In this document: in pieces, positions 27,301-35,912 of the stretch
Layout of the letters: the number at the start of each line of letters is the position of its first letter
Position numbering within the stretch: position 1 is the stretch's first letter
From: Rhodococcus sp. (in: high G+C Gram-positive bacteria)
Lineage (GTDB): Bacteria; Actinomycetota; Actinomycetes; Mycobacteriales; Mycobacteriaceae
DNA length: 64,000 bases
Reading direction: 5' to 3'
NCBI RefSeq assembly: GCF_023264675.1
Contig: NZ_JAHFVG010000001.1
Span: forward strand, 62,001 to 126,000
Position numbers and translations under genes: made by a program
Notes under the pieces: model-generated
Databases searched by the model: none
Seen by the model: the letters and a program-made list of their open reading frames with translations, nothing else
Told to the model about the DNA's origin: nothing

Positions 27301-30300
27301 AACGGAATCACCAGCGGTCGCACGTAGTCCGTCGACCATCTGCTGGACGGCGTCTCGCGCAGCCTGCTCGGCCTGTTCGCTCGTCTTGCCCTGCTCGATG
27401 GCGGCGACGTAGGCCGACGATGCGACCTCGTCCCATGCAGTGGCCATCGTCGAGACCTGCTGGTAGAGAGCGAGTCCCGACTCGGTGTTCTTGTTGATCT
27501 CGCCGTTCATGTCGACCAGATCACCGATGAACGCCTGGGTGGACTCGGGGTCGAATCCATCCTTGACGAGCTGCTGGAAGTTGATGAGCGCCTGGCCGGC
27601 AGCGGCCTGAGCATCCTCGACGATGAGCGCTTCGTTGCGCTGCTGAGCCAGTGACTGGGTCAGCTTGTCGACAGCCGTTGCAGCATCGAAGAATCCACGG
27701 TTGATCTCATCGATTGCGGTCTTCGTTTGCGATGCGCCGTCGCGCGACTTGATGAACTCGTCGCGCAGTTCCTGCATCTTGTCCGCTGCGAACTGGCCAC
27801 CGTTGCCGGTATCGATCAGACGCTGCTTGAAGCTCTCCCATTCGGAATCGCCGGCCACGAGAGTGTCGGAAATCTGCCCGTTGGTCATGTCGAGGCTCTT
27901 GAGAGCGTCGAATGCCGCGCCGGCCTCTGCTGCCTTCTGGTCCTGCTCGCTCAGTTCCCCGACTTTGTCGTTGTTGTTGAACGGGTTCAGATCGAAGAAG
28001 TCGCCAATCGGGTCCCGGTCCTTACTCGGGCTGTACTCTTCGGAGATGTAGGCAGCGCCCTTCTCGAAGAAGTTCGTCTTGGTTCCAGATACGTCGACCT
28101 GCTCCTGCCGGAAGTTCTCTACCTGGTCACCGAGGATTCCTCGGACGCTTTCGTTCGCGATGCCGTTCGATGCGTTCAGTGCATCCTGCAGTCGCTCACG
28201 GAAGTTGAGCATCTGCTCGCCGTATCGCTCCACAGCCTTGCGGCCTTCGTTGAGCTTGTCTTCGGCGTTACCGCTAGCCCAGTAGAGGGCGGCGAATGCG
28301 GCGACTGCAGCCATGATTCCGATGACCATGGGGCCACCCATCATGGAGCTGAATGCGCCCATCTTGGTCTGGCTCGCTGCGACCTTGTCGCCTGTAATCA
28401 TTGCCTGCAGCGCAAAGGTTTCCAGCGCACCCTTGACGCCCATGATGATGGACTTCAGGCCCATGATTGCCTTGAAGCCGAGTAGGAGGGTGAGTGCAAT
28501 CTCCAGCAGTGGAGTCGCATTCAGGAGTGCCGTCGCCATATTGACGAACGCTTCGACGACGGTCGCGACAATGCCTGCAACCCGCTCGAAAGCCGGGTAG
28601 ATCTGCTGCGAGAACACCTTCCACACGTCACCGGCGATGGTTGCGATCCGCTCGAAGCTGTCGTGGACGCCATCGAAGAAGTCGCGAGTCTTGTTCTGCC
28701 CCTCTGCCGAGGAGAGGAAGTCGCGCATACGTTGCGTGGCCTTCTCGAATGTCGTCAGCATGTCGTCGCCCTCGGGCCGGACGGCCTGGAAGACGCGGCG
28801 AACCGATACGGCAACGTCAGCGACGATGCGGCCGAACTGCTCGACCTTCGTGATGCCCTGATCGATGATCTGATCGAGTCGACCCGAATCGCGAGCTGCA
28901 CCAACGAGATCTGCGAACCGCTCGGAGACGCGCTTGACTGCGTCACCCAGGCGAGGGAGACGATCGGAGCCCACGGTCGTCAGGTCGATGAAGACCTGAG
29001 ACAGGGGTGCCATCGCATCCGCGAGGTAGCCGGTTGCGCGCTGCGTGTTGCCGAGGAATCGGCTGAAGTCGAGCCTGGCACCCTCGGTGGAGAACACGGC
29101 CATCGAGTCACGGACGCCGCCATTCAGCTCGCCGGCGATTCCCGCCAGGCCGTCCTTCAGCGTCGGGAGCTGCACCTTGGCGAGCTTGACCACGGAATCG
29201 CCCAGACCGCCAAACAGGTTGTCCTGCACGAGCATACGGAGATCGGTCCACGATGCACCGAGATTCCGAACCTGCTCCACGAACGCGCGCGCATTCGGAG
29301 ACAGATGCTTGAGTGCCTCTTCGTACTCCGAGACTGCGGTCGACGCTTCGGATGCCTCGGCAGCGTTCGACGCCAGGGTCTCCGAGAGGGATTCCTGTGC
29401 GTCGGCAACCGAGCGTGCGGCGTCGGCGTTGGCCTCTGCTGCATCGACACGAGCCTGCGCCAGGTCGGCCTCGGCATCGGCTATGCCAGCGTTGGCTTCG
29501 ACGATGCCTTCCTTGGCCTGGATGACCTCGGCGTCACCCTCGACGCCGGCCTTCGTTGCCTCACGGGCCTCGACGACAGCTTCGCGGTTGCGCTTCTTGA
29601 TCTGCTCCAGGTTCTCCACGGCCTGACGGATGCCGAGATCGGCTTCGCGGCGGTCGAGGCTGGATGCTTGCGGGTCGGCCAGCGTTCGGCCGTATGCCTC
29701 ACGGGCACGTTCGATCGCCTGCGCTGCACCCTCTTCGTCGAGGGCGTTTCCGCGCAGGGCGTCATTGAGGTCCGCGATCTTGTCGATGGCGCTCTCACGG
29801 GCGTCGGTGAGGTTCTTCTGAGCGTTGACAGCCTGCTTCTGAGCCTGTGCGACGGACTTTTCCGCGTTCACGATCGACTTCGCACCGGACGTGGCTGCCT
29901 TCGCCTGGCTCTTCTGTGCGTTCTCCAGCGAGCGGCGAGCGGTGCGCTCCTGCTTTGCGTTCTGCTCGGCAGTCTTGATGCGAGCTTTCTCATCCTTCGC
30001 TGCGTTGTCGCTGACCTTTGTCGCGGCCTTGAACGCATCCGCGATTCCGTTGCCGCCGATGACAACTGCCGCGAGCGCTGCGCCGGCCGATGCGAAGATG
30101 GCCGGCAGGAGTGCGCCGATGTTCGCCATCTGAGACAGCGATGCGATAGCGGGAACGAGGTTGACGGCACCGAGTGCGGCCAGGCCGATCCCGGCGAACC
30201 GTGCGATAGCAGAGACAGCAGAGAGCTGCCGACCCATGAGCAGGATCTTCTCGTTCAGCGTGTCGATAGCGCCCGAGCCGATACCGCCGATTGCGTCCAC

Positions 30301-33300
30301 GATGCGCTGGGTGCGACCGCGAGTGCGTCGACCTTCGAACGCTTCCTCGGCCGGCTGGATGCGGCGGTCCGCTTCTGCGAAGTTTGCGGTACTCGATCCC
30401 TGACGATCCCGCGCCGACGACAGCCTTTCCAGTGCAGCGGCATGGCGGTTCTGGAGCGCGATCGTCTGCTCGGTGGTTAGATTGCCGAGACGTTCCGCCT
30501 CCGTCTTCTGACGGTTGACCAGAATGAGCGCGCGCAGCGACGACGCGACACCGTTGTCAGCCGCGACCATCTGCTGGCGAGCCTGGTCGTACTGCTTTGC
30601 GGCTGCCAGGTACTCCTTGGCGATGTCCGCGTCGGCCCCGCGCAGGTTGGTGATGTCGCCGCGACCGAGGGTGCGTGCTTCGCTTTCAGCGCGGCGGAAT
30701 CGGCTTGCTTCGAGCTTCTTCTCGATTGCCTCGGCCTCTTTGTTTGCGAGACTCTCCGCGCTGTTGATGTTGAGGGCGACCCGGCCGCGCGCATCGAGTG
30801 AGCGCAGGAATCGCTGGCCGACCGCGTAGGCAACATCGTCGGCTTTCTTGTAGTCGAGCCGAGCCTTGGTGAGCTTGTCCTGCTGACTCTCCTGGTTGCG
30901 GAGCGCACGAGTCAGCTCGTTCGCGGCAGCGGCGCGCGCCTCGTCGGTGGAGCTGGCGTCGGACTCAACCTCGGCCTGGCGCGCGGTGGAATCCACCACA
31001 CGGTCGGTTGCGTCGGCGAGATCGCGCTGCGCGTCACGGATAGCGAGAAGAGCGGCGTCTGCACCACTGGCCGCGCCGTTGAGTTGCCTCATCGCACTCT
31101 TGCGGTCGCTATTGTTCTTCGCGCCGGGAAGTCCGCGCTGAGAACGCTTCAGGCTGTCAGCCCACGCCGTGTAGTCGCCGACATCCGAGGTCACGGTCGG
31201 TCGGTCCAGCGGGACGCGGTTGCGAGTCCTGTTGGCAGCCTTTACCGCCTGGTTCCACAGCTTCTGGCCCTGCTTGATGGCCTTCTGGCCCTGCTTGGCC
31301 TGTTGCCGCTGGAGGCGGCGCTGTGCATCGGCAACGTCGGCTGCTGCCTGGTCGAGGCGTGCCTGTTCGGCATCTGCGTCGGCGATTGCCTGCTGCTCCG
31401 CCTGATAGGCGGCGAGATCGGCCTTGTCGGCGGCGCGGTCGCGGAAATCGGCGCTAGGTCCGACGTTGGTGTGAGCCTTCTCGTTACCTTCGAGTGCGCG
31501 CTGCTTCAGTCGTACGTCGCGCTGAGCCTTGTCGATGTCGCGCTTGACGCCCTTGGCCTCGGCGGTAGCGAGGACGCTCTTGGCCTTTTCGAGCTGGCGC
31601 TGCTTGCGTTCCAGCGCCGCTTCGACCTTGGCGGTCTTGCCGTCGTCTTCGCGTCGGCGAGCGAGCCCGTCAGCGTAGAGTGCGGCGATCTCCTCGGAGA
31701 CCTTGCGCTCGTAGGTTGCGCGAGCGACGGCAGCCTTGCGAGCTGCGATCTCCTCGGCGGTGCGCTTTTTATCGGCCTCTTCCTCGGCGGCTTCCCGCGC
31801 AGCCTCGACGGCGGCAGCCTTGGCAGCCTTCTTCGCGGCCTTCTCGTCGCGCTTCTTCTGTTCGCGTGCCAGCTTTTCGGCTCGCAGAGCCTCAGCCTCA
31901 ACGAGGCGCTCGGCCTGCGCTCGGACGACCGCCATCGCCATCTGGTCCTGGTCGGACAGTGAAACCGTGGTGCCGGCCGGCAACGCGCGCTGCTCGGATG
32001 CCGGGAGAGCCCTCTGCTGCCCTGAGTCGATGGCTCGCTGCTGAGCGTCCTTCAGGTTCTCTTCGTTGACCTGAGCATGGATGGTGAGCGCATCGGCGCG
32101 GTCGGCTTCCAGCTGCTGGAGCTGCTCCTCGGCCGCGTTCAGCTCCGTGGTGTACTTGGAGTGCGTCTCCATCGCGTCAGTGAGTGCGCGAGTGGCCTTG
32201 TCGATCTTGGACTTGGTAGCGCCGTCGTCCTGGAGGTCGATCGCGGTATCGCGCGCGGAGATCGCGATCTGCTCGGCATCGAGAGTCTGCGAAGAGATCT
32301 TGTTGCGGAGATCGGTCTGCGCCTTGATCTTCTTGTCGAGCGCGTCGATCTGCTTCTGGCGATACTCGGCCTGTGTGACCTCGTCGGCGGTGAGCGTGGG
32401 CTCGGCTGCGGGTGCCGGCGATTGAGCGATCTCGGCGTCGGGGACCCGATCCTCGCGCTGCTTCGATTCAGCTGCAGTGGATTCTGAATCTGCGGTCTTC
32501 TCGGCAACCTTGACCGACTCTTCAGCGGCCTTGGACTTTGCCTCGGCAGCTTCGGCCTCGGCACGCGCCGATGCGAGCGAGCCCATGTAGGCGCGCTGCT
32601 CCAGCTCGCGTGCGAACTCCAGCTGCTCCTGGAAGGTTTCATACTCGGAGTTGCGTGCGAGGATGTTGTTCTTCGCTGTCTGGACGGCAGACTTCGCCTT
32701 GCCCAGTGCGGATGCGACGTTGAGGTGTTCCTTATGATCGGCCGCTTCAGGGACGACGCGCTCGACCTCGTCACCGTTCTTGTCGGTGATCCATTCCTTG
32801 ACGACCTTGCCCTTGGCGCGAGTGGCGCGGCGTTCCGCGAGGCGCTCGTCGACAGTGTCGAAGTCGTTCTGGCGAGTGGCGAGTGCGGCCTCTCGATCGG
32901 CTAGGCGCTTCTCCAGCGTCGACGTGCCGGTCTTGTCCATCTGCGCGAGGCGCTTGGAGATGGCCTTGATTGCATCGGTCGGAGAGAGTTCGTCGGCAGT
33001 CTCACTGTTGAGAGTCTTCGAGCGAGCCGGCTTCGGCTTTGCGGCCTCGGCCTTCGCCTTGACGCTGGCCTTGGCCTCGTCGAGTGTCGGGCCGGCAGCC
33101 TTGATCGAGGTGCCGATCCGGTCCAGGAGGGCCTGCTGACGTGCTGCAGCGCGATCGGCCTCTGGGGAGTCGTCGTCTACGTTCTCGACGGGAACAGGCT
33201 TGTTGGAGACGGCTGGAGGGGGCGTAGACGGTGTCGTCTGCTCCTTCGGGCGCTCGGGTGCCGGCGCGGGAGGGGCAGTAGCCGGCGCAACCTTGGCACC

Positions 33301-34632
33301 GGACTTGTTGGCCGCGTTCGCCAGCCCGGATTCCATCGCAGGGCGTGGCCCCAGCGGCGGGTTGCGGCGCTCGAAGCGCTCGGCGGCGCTCTCTTCCATC
33401 TGACTACGGAAAGATTCGATACGAGCAGCGCGCTCATTGCGCTTATTGGTGACGGCAGTGAGCCGCTTCTGCTCCTCCAGGCGCGGCTCGTCCTCGACCG
33501 TGAAATCGATCTCGAAGCGATCGCTGGCGAGCTTGCTGATGGCACTGATGCGCTCTAGCGCGGCCTTCTTCTGGCCACGGTCATTCTTCGCTACGGCAAG
33601 GTTGTATTTGGCCGACTCGTTGAGGTAGTCCCTGTAGAGCTTGGCCTGCTCCTGAGTGTCACCCTTGAGGACCTTCTCCAGTTCCGCAACGGCTTTCGTG
33701 CGGCGTTCGACGGCCATCTCGTAGTCTTCGAGACGGGTCGGCTTGAATGCCTCGGCCTTCTCGTCACCGAACTTGGATCGAACCTGCTCGCGCTGCTCAC
33801 GCTGTGCGATGCGGTCGAGCTGGGCGTCCGAACGCTCGGCGCGCTTCATCGCCTTCGCTTCGTCGGCAGCACGCTTGGCCGAGAGCTTGTCCCACTCCTC
33901 GGCTGCGCTCAGCTGATCCTTGATGGTCTCGCCGAGCTTCTGGTATTCCTTCTGCGCCTGCGACGTGTCGGCGGTCTGGGTGATCTTCTGGGTGTGATCG
34001 CCCTGGTTCTCCGAGAGCTGTTCGGAGACATGCTTGATCGACGCCTCGTCCGCAGTCTGGTGAACAGTCTGGGTCGAGTCGTCGTGTGCGAGATCCTTGG
34101 CGGTGTCCGCTACCGAGGCGGTGTCCGCTTCCTGGTGGACCTGGACGATCTGGTCGTCGTGCTCCAGGTCCTTGGCGGCCTCCTTAACCGATGCGGTGTC
34201 GGCCTTCTGGTGGACCGTCTGAGTGGTGTCGTCGTGCGAGAGGTCCTGCGCGGCCTTCTTCTTGGACTTCTTGTCAGCCTTGGACTTGACCGTTACGGTC
34301 TGGTCGTCCTGCTGAACATCCTTGCCGGCCTTCTTCTTCGACTTCTTGTCAGCCTTGGACCGGACATCGACGGTCTCATCGCCGAACTTGAGGTCCTTCT
34401 TGGCCTTTTTGATCGACGAGTCGTCAGCCTTCGCGCGGTAGTCGACATCGCGACTCCGGGCCATCTCATTGAGGGTGGCTTCGGTGTTGCCTTCGTCCTT
34501 GAGCTTGGTGCGGACGTTGACGACGCGGTCATGCAGGGCCTCGGCGATCTGCCGATCCAGGGATTCCTTGAACCGAGAGAGGTCAGGACGGATGGTGATC
34601 TTGGCTACGCCAGCTGTATGCCCAAGTGCCAT
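24367..34632 (-). CDS. tmp: Giant tape measure protein with transglycosylase domain
   Basis: 3421 aa. Residues 62-222: tandem repeats of exactly 25 residues (consensus AD..S...A.KDL..DD...TV). About 225-1480: long charged coiled coil rich in Ala/Glu/Lys/Arg. Hydrophobic segments near 1480-1530 and 2040-2120. About 2830-2910: M15-like block (HQTGQAGDF...HVHWA). About 3000-3115: SLT transglycosylase block (TTESGGDPN, AMGLMQVVPGTF). It sets tail length and its enzyme domains likely open peptidoglycan at DNA entry. By the usual 0.15 nm per residue this predicts a tail near 500 nm. GAGG precedes the ATG. Confidence 0.93.
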   Translation of the reverse strand: MALGHTAGVAKITIRPDLSRFKESLDRQIAEALHDRVVNVRTKLKDEGNTEATLNEMARSRDVDYRAKADDSSIKKAKKDLKFGDETVDVRSKADKKSKKKAGKDVQQDDQTVTVKSKADKKSKKKAAQDLSHDDTTQTVHQKADTASVKEAAKDLEHDDQIVQVHQEADTASVADTAKDLAHDDSTQTVHQTADEASIKHVSEQLSENQGDHTQKITQTADTSQAQKEYQKLGETIKDQLSAAEEWDKLSAKRAADEAKAMKRAERSDAQLDRIAQREQREQVRSKFGDEKAEAFKPTRLEDYEMAVERRTKAVAELEKVLKGDTQEQAKLYRDYLNESAKYNLAVAKNDRGQKKAALERISAISKLASDRFEIDFTVEDEPRLEEQKRLTAVTNKRNERAARIESFRSQMEESAAERFERRNPPLGPRPAMESGLANAANKSGAKVAPATAPPAPAPERPKEQTTPSTPPPAVSNKPVPVENVDDDSPEADRAAARQQALLDRIGTSIKAAGPTLDEAKASVKAKAEAAKPKPARSKTLNSETADELSPTDAIKAISKRLAQMDKTGTSTLEKRLADREAALATRQNDFDTVDERLAERRATRAKGKVVKEWITDKNGDEVERVVPEAADHKEHLNVASALGKAKSAVQTAKNNILARNSEYETFQEQLEFARELEQRAYMGSLASARAEAEAAEAKSKAAEESVKVAEKTADSESTAAESKQREDRVPDAEIAQSPAPAAEPTLTADEVTQAEYRQKQIDALDKKIKAQTDLRNKISSQTLDAEQIAISARDTAIDLQDDGATKSKIDKATRALTDAMETHSKYTTELNAAEEQLQQLEADRADALTIHAQVNEENLKDAQQRAIDSGQQRALPASEQRALPAGTTVSLSDQDQMAMAVVRAQAERLVEAEALRAEKLAREQKKRDEKAAKKAAKAAAVEAAREAAEEEADKKRTAEEIAARKAAVARATYERKVSEEIAALYADGLARRREDDGKTAKVEAALERKQRQLEKAKSVLATAEAKGVKRDIDKAQRDVRLKQRALEGNEKAHTNVGPSADFRDRAADKADLAAYQAEQQAIADADAEQARLDQAAADVADAQRRLQRQQAKQGQKAIKQGQKLWNQAVKAANRTRNRVPLDRPTVTSDVGDYTAWADSLKRSQRGLPGAKNNSDRKSAMRQLNGAASGADAALLAIRDAQRDLADATDRVVDSTARQAEVESDASSTDEARAAAANELTRALRNQESQQDKLTKARLDYKKADDVAYAVGQRFLRSLDARGRVALNINSAESLANKEAEAIEKKLEASRFRRAESEARTLGRGDITNLRGADADIAKEYLAAAKQYDQARQQMVAADNGVASSLRALILVNRQKTEAERLGNLTTEQTIALQNRHAAALERLSSARDRQGSSTANFAEADRRIQPAEEAFEGRRTRGRTQRIVDAIGGIGSGAIDTLNEKILLMGRQLSAVSAIARFAGIGLAALGAVNLVPAIASLSQMANIGALLPAIFASAGAALAAVVIGGNGIADAFKAATKVSDNAAKDEKARIKTAEQNAKQERTARRSLENAQKSQAKAATSGAKSIVNAEKSVAQAQKQAVNAQKNLTDARESAIDKIADLNDALRGNALDEEGAAQAIERAREAYGRTLADPQASSLDRREADLGIRQAVENLEQIKKRNREAVVEAREATKAGVEGDAEVIQAKEGIVEANAGIADAEADLAQARVDAAEANADAARSVADAQESLSETLASNAAEASEASTAVSEYEEALKHLSPNARAFVEQVRNLGASWTDLRMLVQDNLFGGLGDSVVKLAKVQLPTLKDGLAGIAGELNGGVRDSMAVFSTEGARLDFSRFLGNTQRATGYLADAMAPLSQVFIDLTTVGSDRLPRLGDAVKRVSERFADLVGAARDSGRLDQIIDQGITKVEQFGRIVADVAVSVRRVFQAVRPEGDDMLTTFEKATQRMRDFLSSAEGQNKTRDFFDGVHDSFERIATIAGDVWKVFSQQIYPAFERVAGIVATVVEAFVNMATALLNATPLLEIALTLLLGFKAIMGLKSIIMGVKGALETFALQAMITGDKVAASQTKMGAFSSMMGGPMVIGIMAAVAAFAALYWASGNAEDKLNEGRKAVERYGEQMLNFRERLQDALNASNGIANESVRGILGDQVENFRQEQVDVSGTKTNFFEKGAAYISEEYSPSKDRDPIGDFFDLNPFNNNDKVGELSEQDQKAAEAGAAFDALKSLDMTNGQISDTLVAGDSEWESFKQRLIDTGNGGQFAADKMQELRDEFIKSRDGASQTKTAIDEINRGFFDAATAVDKLTQSLAQQRNEALIVEDAQAAAGQALINFQQLVKDGFDPESTQAFIGDLVDMNGEINKNTESGLALYQQVSTMATAWDEVASSAYVAAIEQGKTSEQAEQAARDAVQQMVDGLRATAGDSVEAQQAIDRLLERYGMTPESLDTKVFADTAPAVTAHQDLLNTINNSMATMKINFAVEDPAVRQDYFGTAEGEPLTQGPIPISAYPGAQTVTPEGEAVVPGTNTAVALPPQMIAAKDEWQKFVDSIQGQYAERIQPALDGVRTKIAEIADAQVKSNEISLPAMVALADAVLALDERFKKSLTESIIPAWGELAPKIMTDALTISTTAFPMIEKALDSLVEKFSSTAMGISTAWDALRGGIAAPINWVIDNVINGGLKNAWNDVRTVIPSLPEWSVTSGRIEGFHTGGIMSGYSPGVDDRIIAVGGGEAIMRPEVTRALGPAWVNQMNKTARMGGVQGVKNLQSKWAGQFNTGGIVGSMESVIGERWPSLLQGGKAFSAYRNEPGSYHQTGQAGDFSNGGNEGSPEMQSLAQWIRDNFLSSTLELIHHPFNHNIGDYQDVGTGLNGYYDAATMEQHRNHVHWALDGPITGEGTTAPIAGMGPQSNTFAAAANSKIRSMFIDPVESMVKSAPDFGGGYLNGLLPKSFMDSVVDVAKKAVGTGRLAGGSSGSSLDTGVTPWDFSAGVEQWDANIRAALAREGFEVNDRNVALTKAQMTTESGGDPNILQTVQDVNSGGNEAMGLMQVVPGTFAAHRNPDLPNDRTNPDASLSAALRYYRSKYGEDLGTMWGQGHGYDQGGVFENGTVGWNTSGKPEAVFTNDQWMKIDQLIEALTRPDIYDALTNGSGRIALQSDAAGVSAEDTAALGTAAGELTESADNLVDYQDGQLAAVEGIETVTDAAVQTIENTTPDGQALNAQGVPTNFRPEDSYKGSTAPIKPQEESTWKMTPWMQAVTGLGKALARPDMGQRLSDPFYYDKLVAYAKDRNAQSDAAFAAGNDELGRALSDFDPSMGYDPGAQAQIATMGTQEEMFSQWQAGTAKNFENYFRENWQGMLGSAVAGVGGATYNIGSIQTNSWESAQRRLDRSARRATRSNSRAGGR
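33967..34449 (-). repeat. 25-residue (75-nt) tandem repeats in the tape measure N-terminus
   Basis: Six to seven diverged copies recurring at exactly 25 codons, with the 'AD' pair falling near residues 70, 95, 120, 145, 170, 195 and 222. Each unit looks like a beta strand (TQTVHQ) plus a short helix (SVKEAAKDL). The length register is kept although sequence varies, so protein-level selection is likely. Confidence 0.8.
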
Positions 34633-34643
34633 CTCGATACCTC

Positions 34644-34653
34644 ATTCAGTTGT
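34644..34653 (-). promoter_or_regulatory. ACAACT-type leader motif
   Basis: ACAACTGAAT, 12 nt upstream of the tape measure ATG, immediately before GAGG. Confidence 0.5.
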
Positions 34654-34656
34654 GTG

Positions 34657-35154
34657 TTAGATCCCGAGAGCAGAAAGTGCCTCGTTGACAGAGTCTTCTT
34701 CGCGTTCACGCCGCATTACTTCGAGCTTCGAGATCGGTCGCGGCATGGGGTGAATCTTCGGAGGACGTTTGCCCTTTGGTAGATTCACGCCGATCAAGGT
34801 TTGTGTCTGCTGCTGTAGGAGGTCGCAGACTGTCATCAGGAGGCTCGCGGTCATGTCGTGGCCGGCCGAGGATCGAACCTGGTTGCGTGGCTCCTCTACG
34901 CGAGAATCACCCCCGTTCCGCGCTCTCTGCTGCTCCTCGATGTCGAAGAGCCGCTTCGCTAGATCGGGATCGAGATCCAGATCCGCTCTGTACCAACTCC
35001 CCTGAGGGAGTTTGGCCAGAATGCGATAGAGCTTGGTCCAGGGGTGTATTCCTCGGAAGAAGTCAAGCAAGTCCAGACCCAAATGCTGATGCAGGTCGTA
35101 TTCGATGGACTCGCAGTGCTTCTCGATGAGCGCTACGAGTCCTGCTCTTCCCCC
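34657..35154 (-). CDS. Tail assembly chaperone, frameshifted C-terminal part (gpT-like)
   Basis: Read after -1 slippage at 35154-35148, giving GRAGLVALIEKHCESIEYDL and about 145 more residues (165 codons). The block ESIEYDLHQHLGLDLLDFF...HPWTKLYRILAKLP...YRA is the classical second tail-chaperone domain of actinophages. No credible independent start exists: the first TTG lies inside the conserved block. The fusion product would be about 285 aa and coats the tape measure during tail assembly. Confidence 0.8.
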   Translation of the reverse strand, partial: GGRAGLVALIEKHCESIEYDLHQHLGLDLLDFFRGIHPWTKLYRILAKLPQGSWYRADLDLDPDLAKRLFDIEEQQRARNGGDSRVEEPRNQVRSSAGHDMTASLLMTVCDLLQQQTQTLIGVNLPKGKRPPKIHPMPRPISKLEVMRREREEDSVNEALSALGI

Positions 35155-35513
35155 GGCAGTTCCTCGGCACCGTCATCGACGCCGGCCAGGAAGAATGCGT
35201 GGAGGTCGTCCACGAACGCGAGAGTGACATCGATCGGCTCCGGGCCGAGGAAGGCCCAGACGATCGGGAAGTTGTCACCGATGAGAGCTTCGAGCATGGG
35301 CTTGAGGTCCTCGATCGCCACGGTGTCGACGTTGTCGACGAGGGTGGCGAGAGCGAGAGAGCGCTCGATGGAGGTCGGAGGGTCGATGAAGATCGACGGC
35401 TCGACCGCGTCGAACTCGTAAGGCTCCAGCGTGACCAGGTCCTTCTTGGCCTCGCGTGCGAGCTTGTGGAACTTCGAGTTCTTGTTGACCTTGAACTGAC
35501 TGGCAGTAGCCAT
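35133..35513 (-). CDS. Tail assembly chaperone, N-terminal part (gpG-like)
   Basis: 126 aa, the unshifted product ending GEEQDS. Acidic C-terminus, central SIERSLALATLVDN and MLEALIGDNFPIVWAFLG helices, as in gpG-like proteins. Directly upstream of the tape measure as usual. GGGGAGAA lies 10 nt before the ATG, which is itself preceded by ACAACTTAAT. Confidence 0.8.
   Translation of the reverse strand: MATASQFKVNKNSKFHKLAREAKKDLVTLEPYEFDAVEPSIFIDPPTSIERSLALATLVDNVDTVAIEDLKPMLEALIGDNFPIVWAFLGPEPIDVTLAFVDDLHAFFLAGVDDGAEELPGEEQDS
35148..35154 (-). promoter_or_regulatory. Programmed -1 frameshift site
   Basis: Slippery heptamer G GGG GAA in the gpG frame (CCG GGG GAA GAG), 15 nt before the gpG stop. 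A -1 slip gives GGG GGA AGA and enters the conserved gpT frame. The sequence type is the usual one for actinophage tail chaperones. Confidence 0.8.
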
Positions 35514-35537
35514 ATTAAGTTGTTCTCCCCGTGAGAT

Positions 35538-35547
35538 ATTCAGTTGT
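35538..35547 (-). promoter_or_regulatory. ACAACT-type leader motif
   Basis: ACAACTGAAT, 25 nt before the gpG ATG and just ahead of its GGGGAG; a second, variant copy ACAACTTAAT (35514-35523) abuts the ATG. Confidence 0.5.
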
Positions 35548-35555
35548 GGGTGGAG

Positions 35556-35810
35556 CTATTTGGCGGAAGGCTTTGCGGCGCTCAGCTCGGGAGCTTGCGA
35601 ACCTTCGGGGTCCGTCTTCTCCGTCTTGGCCGGCGCGGTGGCCTTGGCCTCGGGCTTGCTTGCGGCGGGTGCGGCAGCAGCCTTGGTGCTACCACCATTC
35701 TTCCTTGAATATCCCTGGCTTACCAGATTATTCAATTCGAGCTTGGTGTCGACCTTGTACTCGCGGCCATCCGGCGAAACGAGCGTGATGGGAGTGATCT
35801 TTGCAGCCAT
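35556..35810 (-). CDS. Hypothetical protein, 84 aa
   Basis: Folded-looking first 35 residues (KITPITLVSPDGREYKVDT...LVSQGYS) and a long Ala/Lys/Pro-rich disordered tail. Lies between the major tail protein terminator and the chaperones. CCAGGAGG lies 8 nt upstream. A tail-tube accessory role is possible. Confidence 0.7.
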   Translation of the reverse strand: MAAKITPITLVSPDGREYKVDTKLELNNLVSQGYSRKNGGSTKAAAAPAASKPEAKATAPAKTEKTDPEGSQAPELSAAKPSAK

Positions 35811-35844
35811 AGGAATGCCTCCTGGAAAGTTCCCCGAGATGTGG

Positions 35845-35889
35845 AAAACCGCCCCGCCACTGACCGGGGAGTATCAGTGGCGGGGCGGG
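35845..35889 (-). terminator. Intrinsic terminator after major tail protein
   Basis: 15-bp perfect stem CCGCCCCGCCACTGA with its complement, 10-nt loop, then TTTT on the minus strand. Placed after the highly expressed tail-tube gene, so it probably lowers expression of the downstream tail genes. Confidence 0.85.
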
Positions 35890-35912
35890 TCATGCGGGTG
35901 GTACTGGGTGGA

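Noticed and set aside
25294-27327. 677-codon plus-strand open frame opposite the tape measure
   Set aside because: Antisense shadow of high-GC coding sequence: no ribosome-binding site and Arg/Val/Asp-biased composition. The same applies to the plus-strand frames at 28663-30480 and 42571-44082.
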